A DNA stretch of 64,000 nt from Metridium senile (lineage: Eukaryota; Cnidaria; Anthozoa; Actiniaria; Metridiidae), in NCBI GenBank assembly GCA_949775045.1, contig OX459101.1, positions 10,939,101-11,003,100 on the forward strand. The letters are read 5' to 3'. Made by a program: the position numbers and the translations under genes. The notes under the pieces are model-generated. The model was not told the origin of the DNA. It saw nothing but the letters and a program-made list of their open reading frames with translations, and did no database searches. The first letter of the stretch is position 1. Every line of letters starts with the position of its first letter. Below are positions 10,766 through 30,070 of the stretch, piece after piece.

Positions 10766-11794
10766 TGAAATGGTCCGATACCACCCCACCTGAAACTTTG
10801 CACGGTGAAAGGTAGCCACGAGCAAGTAATCATATGGGCATTATTTAGTCGTTTCATTTTAAAGCGGTCACGACATCCGTTCAAAGTTCGACCTATTTTT
10901 AGCCTAATTTTGCCGTCTGAATTTTCGAAAATTTGTAATGTTTGTAAATCTCGTGCGGCGTTTTCTCTGCATATTTTGTAATCAAATTTACACGGTTTAT
11001 AGAACATCATTACAGCTTTTGAACAGTATGTTTTATTTTGATATAGCTTATTATGATAATTTTTTATGGATATTTGAAGTAAGAGCATTTTCGGGTGGTC
11101 GTGAAAACCGTAATTTTGGTACGTACTTTTCATAATTAATTTTTTCATACAAGAGTTCTTATTTCCTAATAACTATTTATACCGACATGAAGAGAAATAG
11201 TTGTACTTCAACTCCAATGAAAAACATTTCTGGGCACTTTGCGTTTTGGCTACAAAATATCATCGTAAAATGCAAGAAGTATCAAAATCAACAAAATCGA
11301 TGGACATTATATACATCCACATTACATTGGTTTTAAATCATAAAACATACATTAACTGGTTCAAAAGTAATATTAGAATGTAATAAAACGCAAATGCATC
11401 GATGAAAATATCATTTTTCCAGAAAATTTGAATGTAAACATTATTTTATCATATATGCAAATTTGCATTTCACAGCGGGGTCACTCGCTTACTCGCCCCT
11501 ACTCCCACGGGATATGGTAGATTGTCGAAAAGCTTCGATTTTGCCAATATAATCACCAAGAAAAATAGTTGTTGATTACAATTTAATTTCAATTTAATAA
11601 ACATGGAAAACTAGCCTTTGAAATCTTGAAGTAATATTTCAAAAACGAGTGGGAAATCTTAAAATAATTAGTATTGCCTAGTTACCTACCTATTTTACTA
11701 TTCTTTATTCCCTTATGTTTTTATCTATCTTACCTGACCTTTCTACCTAATTTACATTATTACTATTTTTACATTTTATTTTTCCCCCCTTTTT

Positions 11795-11872
11795 TATTGG
11801 CGTGTCCGAGTCTCGAACCTGCAACCCTTGGAGTTGAATTCCCTCTTCATACCAGCTGAGCTATTGGTGATT
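11795..11872 (-). mobile_element. tRNA-like sequence (SINE head) inside the foldback centre
   Basis: The minus strand reads TAGCTCAGCTGGT (A box, 11851-11863), then GGTTCGAGACT (B box, 11809-11819) at tRNA-like spacing, followed by an A-rich tail. The acceptor stem does not pair well and the 3' half is short, so this is a pol III SINE head or decayed tRNA rather than a working tRNA gene. Confidence 0.5.
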
Positions 11873-13488
11873 TGGTTGGCAGAGTATAGTCTTATTTCCA
11901 ACGCCATCAAATACTCTGTATATATTATATCAGAAATTACACTGCCGTTAAGTACTCACATAAATGAACTTTATTCGCATCTTTAATAGTCCCTACTGAA
12001 GTTACAAATTATATTTAAATGACAATTTGGATTATTCTCTAAAGAAAATGAAAAAAAAACCCTTCTTATGTAGTTAGTTACAAGTTACAATTTGAAATAT
12101 TGCTCAACTGAACTTAAAGGAACATTTTCTAAGTCTTTTTGAACAACTTCAAATAAGAACCCCGTAACACTCCTTTTTAACCCTACAGTATTTCGAAATC
12201 CAATAAATTCCGCACGAGAGGAATTCAAATGAACTCTCATCAGTAGAACGATTTCACATAAGCGTTTTTAACATGCAAATATGTTTTGTCGAGTATTTAA
12301 TGTGCAAATGAGTTGTCACCTCGACAACTGAGGCAAGCGCACGCGGGTAACTTCACGGCTCATTGACTGAGGTACGATTCTCGTAAGAAAACACCAATGA
12401 GCAGAAATTGTCAATGTAGGTCAACTATCAACAAAACTATCAACTATCAACAAAACACACAAGGCTAATTTTAAAACTCGTACTCGTACTCAATCTCGTA
12501 CTCGTTGTCAAATCTAAAGTTCCCTAATGAGCTATACCCGCGTGCGCTTGCCTCAGATATCGAGGTGACAACTCATCTAATTAAAAGGTGACAACTCATT
12601 TGCATCATAAATACTCGACAAAATATATTTGCATGTTAAAAACGCTTATGTGAAATCGTTCTAGTAATTCCAGGCAACATAATGAATGACCTATTATATT
12701 ATAAAGAACTAGCCACATTCCTGCATAATGAATTATTTATTCGACTGAGAAGTAATTCCAAAAAGCTCGTGCTTCGTGTTTCATTAGGGTTTCCAAACAC
12801 TCAATAACAATAAAAGCACTTGGCCTACGGCCTCGTGCTTTCAAATGTTTTATCGTGTTTAGAAACCCTAATGAAACACTCGTACTCGTTTTTGAAATAT
12901 TACTTCAAGATTTCAAAGGCTAGTTTTCCATGTTTATTAAATTGAAATTAAATTGTAATCAACAACTATTTTTCTTGGTGATTATATTGGCAAAATCGAA
13001 GCTTTTCGACAATCTACCATATCCCGTGGGAGTAGGGGCGAGTAAGCGAGTGACCCCGCTGTGAAATGCAAATTTGCATATATGATAAAATAGTGTTTAC
13101 ATTCAAATTTTCTGGAAACAGATCTTTTCATCGATGCATTTGCGTTTTATTACATTCTAATATTACTTTTGAACCAGTTAATGTATGTTTTATGATTTAA
13201 AACCAATGTAATGTGGATGTATCAGTAATGTCCATTGATTTTGTTGATTTTGATATTTCTTGCATTTTACGATGATATTTTGTAGCCAAAACGCAAAGTG
13301 CCCAGAAATGTTTTTCATTGGAGTTAAAGTACAACTATTCCTCTTCATTTTGGTATAAATAGTTATTAGGAAATCAGAACGCTTGTATGAAAAAATTAAT
13401 TATGAAAAGTACCAAAATTACGGTTTTCACGACCACCCGAAAATGATCTTACTTGAAATATCCATAAAAATTAAAATAATCAGCTATA

Positions 13489-13629
13489 GAGTACAAACAC
13501 TAATAGTGTGCAATACTTTGTACTATTTACCACTAAATAGTGTTGATTAAACAATAGAGAACAATAGAATTAGCAAAATTTAGCAGTATTTAGTGGTAAT
13601 TATGTTGCACACTTTTAGTGTTTGTACTC
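13489..13629. mobile_element. 141-bp MITE, 'gagtacaaacac' TIR, TA target duplication
   Basis: TIR 'gagtacaaacacta' pairs with 'tagtgtttgtactc' and TA flanks both sides (13487-13488, 13630-13631). The left foldback arm has the uninterrupted site ('gatatagctt', around 11039-11048), so this is an insertion. A second copy of the same length is at 52045-52185. Confidence 0.85.
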
Positions 13630-14059
13630 TATCAAAATAAAACATACGGTTCAAAAGCTGTAATGATGTTCTATAAACCGTGTAAATTTGATTACAAAAT
13701 ATGCAGAGAAAACGGCGCACGAGATTTACAAACATAACAAATTTTCGAAAATTCAGACGGCAACATTACGGGCCGAAAATAGGTCAAACTTTGAACGAAT
13801 GTCACGTGACCGTTTTAAAATGAAACGACTAAATAATGCCCATATGATTACTTGCTCATGACTACCTTTCACCATGCAAAGTTTCAGGTGGGGTTGTATC
13901 GGACCATTTCTGAAATTACTCGAAGCTTACGTGGAACGGCTCTTAATAGTCAGCGTCATGATCGTAATACTAGATATAGTAATATTAATTTTAATTGCCC
14001 AAAGTTGAATCGTATGACTGAAGGCGGTAGAACGCTTGCTGTTACTACCTTGGAACAGT

Positions 14060-15052
14060 TTGAGAAGGTACAAAATAAAAGAAGGGAAAAGGTAGAGAAA
14101 ATAAGAACAAGAAAGGAGGAGAAGGAAAAAAAGGAGAAGAAAAGAAGAGAGAACAAAGAAAAGGAAGGAAAGGAGAAAGAAGGGAAGGAAAGAATGGCAA
14201 AATAAGGGATGGAAAGAGAGGAGAAAGAAGAAAAGGGAAGAAAGGAGATGGAGGAAAAAGAAAGAAAGAAAAAGGAAGTGAAGAAAAAGGAAGAGAAGGA
14301 AAGAACCGTAGAGGAACAAAAGAAAGAAAAGGGAAGGAGAGAAAAGCAAGAGAAGGAAGAAAAAGAAAGGAAAGAAAAAGAAAGGAGAGAAAAGGAAAAG
14401 AAGGAAGAAAAAGAAAGGAAAGAGAAGGAAAGGAGAGAAAAGGAAGAGAAGGAAGAAAAAGAAAGGAAGGAAAAGGGAAGGAGAGAAAAGGAAGAGAAGG
14501 AAGAAAAAGAAAGGAAGGAAATAGAAAGGAGAGAAAAGGAAAAGAAGGAAGAAAAAGAAATGAAGGAAATAGAAAGGAGAGAAAAGGAAGAGAAGGAAGA
14601 AAAAGAAAGGAAGGAAAAGGGAAGGAGAGAAAAGGAAGAGAAGGAAGAAAAAGAAAGGAAGGAAATAGAAAGGAGAGAAAAGGAAAAGAAGGAAGAAAAA
14701 GAAAGGAAGGAAAAGGGAAGGAGAGAAAAGGAAGAGAAGGAAGAAAAAGAAAGGAAGGAAAAGGGAAGGAGAGAAAAGGAAGAGAAGGAAGAAAAAGAAA
14801 GTAAGGAAATAGAAAGGAGAGAAAAGGAAGAGAAGGAAGAAAAAGAAAGTAAGGAAATAGAAAGGAGAGAAAAGGAAGAGAAGGAAGAAAAAGAACAAAA
14901 AGAGAAGGAAAGGAAAAAAGGAAGAGTAGGAAGAAATAGATAGGAAGGAAAAGGAAAGGAGAGAAAAGGAAGAGAAGGAAGAAAAAGAACAAAGAGAGAT
15001 GCAAAGGAGAGAAAAGGAAGAAAAAGAAAGGAAGAAAAAGGAAGGGGGCAGT
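14060..15052. repeat. Polypurine array with 48-bp period
   Basis: G/A-only sequence on the plus strand. From about 14340 to 14890 the repeat is a 48-bp unit, so the plus strand reads as a 16-residue Glu/Lys/Arg repeat (open 14209-14943) and the minus strand as Phe/Leu/Ser. I see no splice sites, start context or conserved domain that would make it a gene. Long homopurine mirror sequence could form triplex DNA. Confidence 0.85.
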
Positions 15053-15224
15053 ACTTATTCAGTTCATTCTAAAATTTGTTATCAAAATTTGTAAATTACA
15101 TTTAGGCTTCAAGTTATTGTAGTTGGCCTTGGCCTACAGCCATTTTACTCCAACTGTTAGTCACCTTATTGTTCACTTGCCAAGTAAACAGAGCTCGAAC
15201 AATGCAGCCCCAACAATTATTGCA

Positions 15225-15341
15225 TAGCCTGCGTAGCAAGCGTTTCTTTTGGGGGTAACGGGAGAAAGTTGTTTTTTTGGTTGTTTTGGAAAAACAGCTT
15301 TCTCCCGTTCCCCCAAAAAGAAACGCTTGCTACGCAGGCTA
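15225..15341. mobile_element. Hairpin MITE, 'tagcctgcgtagcaagcg' ends
   Basis: Arms 'tagcctgcgtagcaagcg' and 'cgcttgctacgcaggcta' with 'ctttctcccgtt' inside. Similar 'tagcctgc' hairpin ends occur at 53295-53400. Confidence 0.8.
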
Positions 15342-17225
15342 TACGCAGGCTAATTATTGCATTAGGGACGGACCATTAGATAGTTGACTGGGGGAGAGGG
15401 GGGTGGTGTTAATGATATCGAGCACAGCTTTAACCTTGTAAAATATTATCAAGCACAACAACAACAACAAAAAAACTTAAAAAAATCGTGCAAAGTTGAA
15501 CAGAAAATCCTGCACAGACTAGAGAGACAAAAAATATCCTAGCCTTTAGTGGGAGTAATCTATCATTGCATTAGTAGTATTGTTTCTGTAACCGTGGTAA
15601 TGAGAAAACATAAATGCTTAAACACTCGGTATCCATGCCAACAGTTGTGTTTATTGTAAACTTAACTGAACGATTAAAAAAATCAAGAAACTTAAGAAGA
15701 CGAAAACATTATTATAGTCCGACTTAATGATTTTTTCAAATACAGTGCTATCGTTTTAAACATACACCAATACTTCTGAATGTGATATATAAATAGTACT
15801 TCAAATATCTAGACCTCTGACAGTTTAAAATTCTATTTGATGGCTTTGTTTGGGGTCACGAGCCGATTTTCTAGCAATGAGATTTTCAAATATAGTGCTC
15901 TAATTATGCACAGAATAATCATTTTATTTTTAAAAAAACCTTCAGATTCCAAGTGAACTAGTAAATGTTGATTTTTTCTATCTTTGTGCGTGCCAAGTTT
16001 GCAAAAGTTATAATTACCGAGTGACAGCTGAAAAATGTTGAAAACGTTAATTAGAAAATGTAATGAAAAATTGAATTAAATAGCCCAAACAAAAAATGGG
16101 TTAAGTTTCAATGACGATTAGTTACAGGCCATGTAGGGAAAATGACCAAACATGACTCAAAAAGACGAATTTTTGATAGGTTATGGCCCATGCTAAACGC
16201 TCAAAAGTGGCCCAAAATGACGAATGTTGATGGGTTATAGCCAATACAACATAACCATAAATGGCTCTAAATCAAATGATATTTACTCTATATATATTTG
16301 AAAGAGAGACGATCTCGTTTACCAAATGTGTTAAATATTTACTTAACAGTTTCATTTTTACCGTGTTACAAATTTCATCTTCATTGCCGATCGTCTATGT
16401 TAAACTAATTTACTCGCTAGTTTCGATTTATATATTAAAATACAACACTAGGGTTAATCTTACCTTCATTTGGACGATGCTTCGAGTTACGGTACAACAC
16501 TACGCAAGGAGATCCATCAACTAAAACACTTTATCAATTATAAAGCACCCAATTGCATAACTACAATATACCACATAAACAAATTCAGCTGAATGTATAA
16601 ATAATTAAAATGAGAAAATCCATAATCCTTTGTTATGATAAAGCGACTTTAGTTTGGTTAGAGGGGTTGTAAAGAATTGTTGAACTAATAATCATGTTCC
16701 ACAAGAAATTCACGTACAGTTCACACTTAGATTCATCTCGATGGAGAAATTGCTTGTTTAAAGAATATAAAAGTATTTTTTCTATCTAATCCAACACAAA
16801 ATGTCGATAATTATATGTACTTAGCTTCTTTTTATAACATAAGCATTATTAGAGTTTAAATGATGAATATTTAATGTGTTGAATGGAATCCCTTAATCCT
16901 ACCGGTAAAAAAGGTATAACTAAATTAAAAAGAAAACTATAATACAAATCAATGAAACTAAAAATTGCGGAATAAAAAAATAAACGGACAACACATAAGC
17001 ACGTGGGGGTAGTTTTGTATTAGAGATTTCTCATGATCGCACGAATTGACGCTTCACGCAGTTTCACGCAATTATTGACGCAGTTTCACGCAGTTTGACG
17101 TATTATGTCTCTTCGGTGATCTCACGTTACAAAAAGCAACATTATTTAATTTACAAAAATACTTATAATTTACGTTTTAAATGCAGACTTTGATGCTTTG
17201 AATATTACTATTACAGTATAAGTGA
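15342..17225. other. Gene-free repeat-rich stretch
   Basis: No coding signal is recognised; a 87-residue open frame at 16261-16524 has no domain I know. Positions 15880-16045 match 17630-17790 directly ('gtgcgtgccaagtttgcaaaa', 'cgagtgacagctgaaaaatgtt'), and 16070-16190 resembles 19205-19320. At 17058-17102 there is a short tandem 'cacgcagttt' repeat. Confidence 0.5.
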
Positions 17226-17379
17226 TTGACCTGGAGCACTGCTAACGTATTTAATTTTAGCAATAAAAGAAATTGTTGTTTACTTCAAGAGAATAGTAAT
17301 GGCAAGATATTTGTTCCGGGGAGGAGAGGGAAGGGGCAATTACGTAACATGACTCTGTCTAAGCAAGGGTCATTTTTAC

Positions 17380-17560
17380 CTGGCTATGTTACTGAAAGTA
17401 ACTTAGTTGCCAAGAACATCACACAGCCGTACCTTTAGGGGTTGTAAGCAACGAGGCTTGAACAGTTCTTTTTTTATCTGTACCTTTTATTCAGTGGTCG
17501 TTTTCGAAAACCGACTGCCGATCAGCCCTACCACTTGGACCAACTAGTACCCCTAGAGTG
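17380..17560 (-). mobile_element. Partial copy of the 'tccctttgtccaagtggtag' MITE
   Basis: 'ccaagaacatc' and 'agccgtaccttt.aggggttg' at 17409-17443 are the reverse complement of 19447-19492, and 'ctaccacttgga' at 17528-17539 matches that element's TIR. It is a truncated relative of 19345-19665. Confidence 0.6.
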
Positions 17561-17820
17561 TGTTAACCCCCTCCCTCATAGGGGACGGATGTGTTCATCT
17601 ACGATCTTCAATTTCTCTCCACAAAATAATGTTTTCAAGTATCGCGCTCTAGTCCTCAGAATAATCATTTTATTTTTAAAAAAGAACTTCAGATTCCACG
17701 TAAGCTGACAAATGATGATTGTTATCTATATTTGTGCGTGCCAAGTTTGCAAAATTATAATTATCGAGTGACAGCTGAAAAATGTTAAAAGCGTTTGTAA
17801 ACGCCTAGCCCAAGGGAGCA

Positions 17821-17899
17821 TAGCCTCCTATGCAGCCGCTCCTTTGTATCGTCACGCAATACGAGTCTCGATACAAAGGAGCGGCTGCATAGGAGGCTA
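17821..17899. mobile_element. Hairpin MITE, 'tagcctcctatgcagccgct' ends
   Basis: Perfect arms of about 31 bp around 'gtcacgcaatacgagtc'. One end recurs at 46579-46615 ('aaaggagcggctgcatagaa'), so it is a dispersed family. Confidence 0.8.
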
Positions 17900-18562
17900 A
17901 AGGGAGCACGGCAGACTGTTGTTTGTGGTTTAGATATATTCGATCTTTTGAAGGTTTTAAATTACAACGATCTTTTCAAAGTTTTAAATTACATAAACGG
18001 CTAAATTGGTAAATTAATGGGACTATCCGCTAGCAAGGGAAAAAAGCGGGCGTGCCTGCCTCTGCGTTAGGTTAAATGTTAAGACTGTATTTTACTGGAT
18101 CGGAGCGGCGGTGAATTAGGTCTCCATGAGATCAACGAAAACAAACGACGGTTAACGTAGGTTTATTGAAGATTAATTCGTACCGACCAACACGTAAACT
18201 GAAATACAACATTTAACAATTCTAAATGAACTAATCTACGATAACAACTTTCATAAATACATACATGCGTATAATAACAATCAAATTATCAATAAAAAGA
18301 TAGCCAACTTATAACTAATGTATAGCATTCATTTAAAGCAATAACATGTGTGCGAGGAGCCGAAGGATAGGCTCGTAAATCAAGTAACAAATCAATACGA
18401 AGATATAATATAAATAATTGAATTAACAGCAATACAATAGTTATGTTATAAGCGATAGTACTCTATAAAAAGCTAAGTAATTCTACTGAATATAAACTAG
18501 TACCACGAGTCATATGGAACTCGGTAACAAAATGTACAAAAACGATCTTAAGCTACGGTAAT

Positions 18563-18929
18563 ACGAGCAACAAATTCGTCCAACTTGTCTCGCAACATCG
18601 CTGCAAAACAAGTTGGAAAGCGATGTTGCTCGTTTTTCCACCCGCGTGTTGCAAGTTGAAAAAGTTTGTTGCAGAAAGTAGAAGATCTCTAGATGTTGCT
18701 CGTATTACCACACCAACCCAACTTGTCTCGCAGCAAAATGACGTCAAGCACACCGCCATGTGTGTTTACTGGCTGTATTAACCAATCAGAAATCAGAATT
18801 CAACTCAACTTGCAACAAGCCATTTTGACGAGAGACAAGATGGTACGCGGGTCGAAAAACGCGTAACATCGCTTTCCAACTTGTTTTGCAGCAATGTTGC
18901 GAGACAAGTTGGACGAATTTGTTGCTTAC
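18563..18929. mobile_element. ~365-bp MITE, 'gagcaacaaattcgtccaac' TIR
   Basis: The left end 'gagcaacaaattcgtccaac' and right end 'gttggacgaatttgttgc' are inverted repeats about 63 bp long that include 'cgctgcaaaacaagttgg'. An inner 'gatgttgctcgtattacc' repeats the outer motif. Noncoding. Confidence 0.8.
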
Positions 18930-19344
18930 AATTTGTTGTTTACAAAAGATACAAGCAAATACAACTTTAAAGAAACTAAACTTATTAAAAACAACAAAGC
19001 TGTACTTACATAACGGTCCCGCTTGCCTCTAAAGGCCAAAGATTTGCGACACAGTTTTCCAAAGCGAAGTTTCAATATAATGTTATACCGAAAAAGAGCA
19101 ACTACAATATCCTAAAAAGGACGCTAAACTAGCCTTTTATATGCGCGTGGTGACGCTGAAGGGACCGACTTTGCGGTTAACACGAAAACCAAGTTAATGC
19201 ATTACAATAAATAGCCCAAGCAAAAAAAGGCCGGTTGCAGGCCATGTAGCGTTAACATTACCAAAAATGGCTCCAAATCAACGATTTTTCGATTGGATAT
19301 AATCTATACAAAATGGCCAAGAAGGGGCTTAAACCCGGGGATGT

Positions 19345-19665
19345 TCTCCCTTTGTTCATTTGGTAGGGGTGATCGACGGAGGTTTTGAAAACGACCCCTA
19401 AAAGGTACGCACAGACAAAAATATAACTTTTAAAGCCTTGTTGGTTTTCAACCCCTAAGAGGTACGGCTATGCGATGTTCTTGCCAGCCAAGCTTACTGT
19501 TGAGCAACAAAGCAGAGTTAAAGTGACCCTTACAGGTACGGAATCATGCCATGTAAGATATTTTTGAGTCAGGACCCTAAAAGGTACCCACAGGAAATAT
19601 TTTTAACCCTAAAAGGTAAGCCGATCACCCCTACCACTTGGACAAAGGGAGTACACCCCCAGGGG
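19345..19665. mobile_element. ~320-bp MITE, 'ctccctttgt..a..tggtaggggtgatcg' TIR
   Basis: The left end 'ctccctttgttcatttggta' and right end 'taccacttggacaaagggag' form 33-bp TIRs. The inside has several 'accctaaaaggtac' motifs. Truncated relatives lie at 17380-17560 and 29983-30070. Confidence 0.75.
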
Positions 19666-19781
19666 CTTAAAATGAAGATCTGCTATATGATATGCTATAG
19701 TTAATACAAAATGACCAAAAATGGCTCAAAAGGACAAATGCATAAACTAGACGGACGGACGGACACTGGGATAAGCATGCC

Positions 19782-27022
<7,241 letters not shown>

Positions 27023-27109
27023 CTGAAAATAAAAATTAGAGAGAAAAACTCTGCAAGCTGTTATAATAAAACCTGTAAATTGCCTGAATGATTAATGAGA
27101 TTTGACAAA

Positions 27110-27304
27110 AGAAATCACGGGAGAGAGTGACGAGAGAGAGGGAGAGAGTAAGGAGATGGAGGGAGGGAGAAGAGGGAGGGGGGGGGGGGGGCAGAGGAAA
27201 GAGAGGGAGTGAGGAGAGGGTGGGAATGAGGAAAGGGAGTGAGTTAGGAGATGGTGGGAGTGAGTGAGGAGAGCGAATGAGTGAGGAAAGGGAGCGACTG
27301 GTTT
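27110..27304. repeat. GA-rich satellite, left part
   Basis: Polypurine text of 'gaggagaggg', 'gggagtga' type, including a G run at 27179-27191. It continues at 28722-29795 after the retrotransposon, which therefore inserted into the satellite or was trapped by its growth. Confidence 0.8.
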
Positions 27305-28721
27305 GAATTCGCTTTATTAGCATGACCTTTACAATTATTACAGGTATTGCTAAAGCATATAACATGAACAAATATCATAAATTGATATATAAGGAATACA
27401 AAAAGTGATTAATATATATAAATGTCTATAAATTTACATCATTTTGTTGTTGTTCATTTCTAAGTTTCATGCATTTACAAATAAATTTTGAAAAGCAATA
27501 TTGAATTTTACAATCATTATTAGATGCCATTAATTTATTAACTAAATCATTTTCATCAATATTGTCATTAATCAAGATTTCATTTTCGATTAAACTGTAG
27601 AAAGTTTCACGAAGACGATTATAAAACGAGCTCTTAAATAACATATACATTTCAGATTATATTTCATTATTGGTAAAATATAGACAATAACGTAGATTTG
27701 ATGGAATATATGGATTATTATATCTGCCAGTTTCAATAGCTAGTTTGTGGTTACTTATTCTTAGTTTGGTTAACTGCCTTTTCTGCTCAAAATTTCGAAT
27801 TATATTTAAATAATTTTCAATTTCATAAAATTCTTTGAAATTTGTATAAAATGTTAATTTTTTGGAATTGTTTAAAAGTGATTTCCAATGAATAAAACAA
27901 AGATTCTTCATTTTATCATGATATTCTTGTAAATTAGTTTTTGAGATACCGTTTTCAAGAGTATCATTTATATTATAAGAATTTAAAAGTTGCAATAAAT
28001 TTGAAAAATAACAAGGCTTACGTATTTAAGAGAAAGTTTATCAATAATTAATTTTAAAGGAAACCGTCCGAGATCAGCTCTAGAAGCAATATTAGATGCC
28101 TTATTGTTGACACCAAGGTAGTATTTACAAAAGCGAAGATGGACTTTTTCTATTGAATTTTTATCCCATTTTTCAAAATCATATTTTTGATAAACACCCC
28201 AAACTTCACTTGCATAAGTAAGGATAGGTACTATCAATGAATCAAATAATCGACAAGTTAACTGAGGTTTTAAATTTTTGAAATCAACTGTATTCGTGAT
28301 TTTATAAAAAGCGCGTGTAAAGCTTTTTCTTTTGATTGAGCTTGATGATTAGAAAAATTCCCAGTATATCTAAATTTTACAACTAAGTAAGTAAAATATT
28401 TTACATCATTTTTTCAGTTTCTTTTTTGCAAAAGATCATTGTTTTCGTTTTTTTCTCGTTAACCGACATTTGCCATTTTGAACAAAAATCATTATTTATT
28501 GAATTTTGTAAACCAACCTGTGATTTAGATAAAATAACTAAATCATCCGCATAAAGTAGAGAAGAAAGTTTACATTCGTTCGGGAGAGAAAAAAAGAATC
28601 AGTACAATTGCTGTTTTCAAGCGAAATAGATAATTCATTTAAGAATAAATTGAATAGAAAAGGACTAAGAATACAACCTTGACGTTCTCCATGGCTATAT
28701 TTGAAGGATTTTGACGTTTTG
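27305..28721 (-). mobile_element. 5'-truncated non-LTR retrotransposon, reverse transcriptase and C-terminal part
   Basis: Reading the minus strand from 28700 down: GERQGCILSPFLFNLFLNEL (RT palm entry), then LLYADDLVILS after a frame change (catalytic YADD box, about 28555), then ILTYASEVWGVYQKYDFE and ADLGRFPLKLIIDKLSLKY (28237-27983), then further C-terminal blocks at 27995-27657 and 27650-27426. The pattern 'TYASEVWG...RADLGRFPL' is typical of the region after the RT in CR1-like elements. Several frame changes make it nonfunctional. The 5' end is cut at about 28721. Confidence 0.8.
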
Positions 28722-29795
28722 AGTGAGGAGAGGGAAGGAGGGAATGAGGAGAGGGAGGGAGTGAGGAGAGGTAGTGAGTGAGGAGAGGAAGGGAATGAGG
28801 AGAGGGAGGGCGTGAGGAGAAAGAGGGAATGAGGAGAGGGAGTGCGTGAGGAGAGGGAGGGCGTGGGGAGAGGGAGAGCGTGACAAGAGGGAGGGCGTGA
28901 GGAGAGGGAGGGCGTGAGGAGAGGGAGGGCGTGAGGAGAGGGAGGGCGTGAGGAGAGGGAGGGCGTGAGGAGAGAGAGGGCGTGAGGAGAGGGAGGGCGT
29001 GAGGAGAGGGAGGGCGTGAGGAGAGGGAGGGCGTGAGGAGAGGGAGGGCGTGAGGAGAGGGAGGGCGTGAGGAGAGGGAGGGCGTGAGGAGAGGGAGGGC
29101 GTGAGGAGATAAAGGGACTGATGAGATAAAGGGACTGAGGAGAGGGAGGGAGAGGGAGTGAGAGGGAGTGAGGGACTGAGGGACTGAGGGAGTGAGGGAG
29201 TGAGAGAGTCCTCCCTCACTCCATCACTCCCTCACTCCCTCACTCCCTCACTCCCTCTCCCTCCCTTTCCTCACGCCCTCCCTTTCCTCACTCCCTCCTT
29301 CTCCTCACTCCATCCTTCTCATTACTCCCTCACTCCCTCACTCCCTCACTCCCTCACTCCCTCACTCCCTCACTCCCTCACTCCCTCACTCCCTCACTCC
29401 CTCACTCCCTCACTCCCTCACTCCCTCACTCCCTCACTCTCTCACTCTCCCTCCCTCTCCTCATTCCCTTTCTCTCCTCAGAGAAAGAGAGAGGATATGG
29501 AGGAAGTGAAGAGAGGGAGGGAGGAGATGGAGTGAGGAGAAGGAGGGAGTGAGGAGAAGGAGGGAGTGAGGAAAGGGAGGGAGTGAGGAGAGGGAGGAAG
29601 TGAAGAGAGGGAGGAGATGGAGTGAGGAGAGGGGGGAGTGAGGAGAGGGATGGAGGGAGTGAGGAGATGGAGGGAGGGAGGAGATGGAGTGAGGAGAAGG
29701 AGTGAGGAGAGGGATGGACGGATTGAGGAGAGAGAGGGAGTGAGTAGAGAGAGGGAGTGAGGAGAGAGAGTGAGTGAGGAGAGTGAGTGAGTTAG
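28722..29795. repeat. GA-rich satellite with a purine/pyrimidine strand switch
   Basis: Plus-strand purine repeats ('gaggagagggagggcgtga', about 19-bp unit, 28830-29105) run to 29207. At 29208-29210 the sequence flips to pyrimidine repeats ('actccctc' units, 29215-29480) and at about 29481 it flips back to purine. The arms can fold on each other. Confidence 0.9.
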
Positions 29796-29982
29796 GATCG
29801 TTTTTGAAGTAAAAGTAAGGACTGTTTTGCAGTCAAAGTACCTCCTTGAACGATTGTCACTTTAAAAAGAACAGTCAAGGTTGACAGGAACTGCAAAACA
29901 ATTACAAATATAATGTTAGTAACATGATCCGATTTTATGAAATAATTGGGCGGATAGTACGCGCTTGTTGATTGGTCAAAAC

Positions 29983-30070
29983 TCCCTTTGTCCAAGTGGT
30001 AGGTTTGATCGGCGGAGGTTTTGAAAATGACCCCGAAATTAAAAGGTACGCACATATACAAATAAAGCAG
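29983..30070 (+). mobile_element. Truncated copy of the 'tccctttgtccaagtggtag' MITE
   Basis: 'ctccctttgtccaagtggta' followed by 'gatcggcggaggttttgaaa' and 'aaaggtacgcaca' matches the left half of 19345-19665. Confidence 0.65.

Larger units (their letters stand above)
10766..13913. mobile_element. Large foldback (inverted-repeat) element, ~0.9-kb arms
   Basis: The left arm 10766-11655 is the reverse complement of the right arm 12880-13913 at high identity; for example 'gaaatggtccgatac' at the left edge against 'gtatcggaccatttc' at 13897-13911. The right arm is longer because a 141-bp MITE sits in it at 13489-13629. The 1.2-kb centre holds nested inverted repeats: 12243-12352 against 12534-12664 ('cgatttcacataagcg'; 'gcgcacgcgggta') and 12781-12882 ('ttagggtttccaaacac'). 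No transposase ORF is seen, so it looks like a nonautonomous foldback element or a large inverted duplication. Confidence 0.8.

Noticed and set aside
13927..15004. Glu/Lys-rich (plus) and Phe/Leu-rich (minus) frames over 240 residues
   Set aside because: Polypurine 48-bp repeat; no non-repeat coding sequence, splice signal or family match.
18553..18759. Cys-rich frame (MAVCLTSFCCETSW) as a small secreted protein
   Set aside because: It lies wholly inside a TIR MITE and its repeats explain the cysteines.
27036..27371. Signal-peptide exon for lectin copy B (frame starting MFMLYALAIPVIIVKV)
   Set aside because: The hydrophobic start lies in the 3' UTR-like end of the non-LTR element, and no donor at phase 1 follows it.
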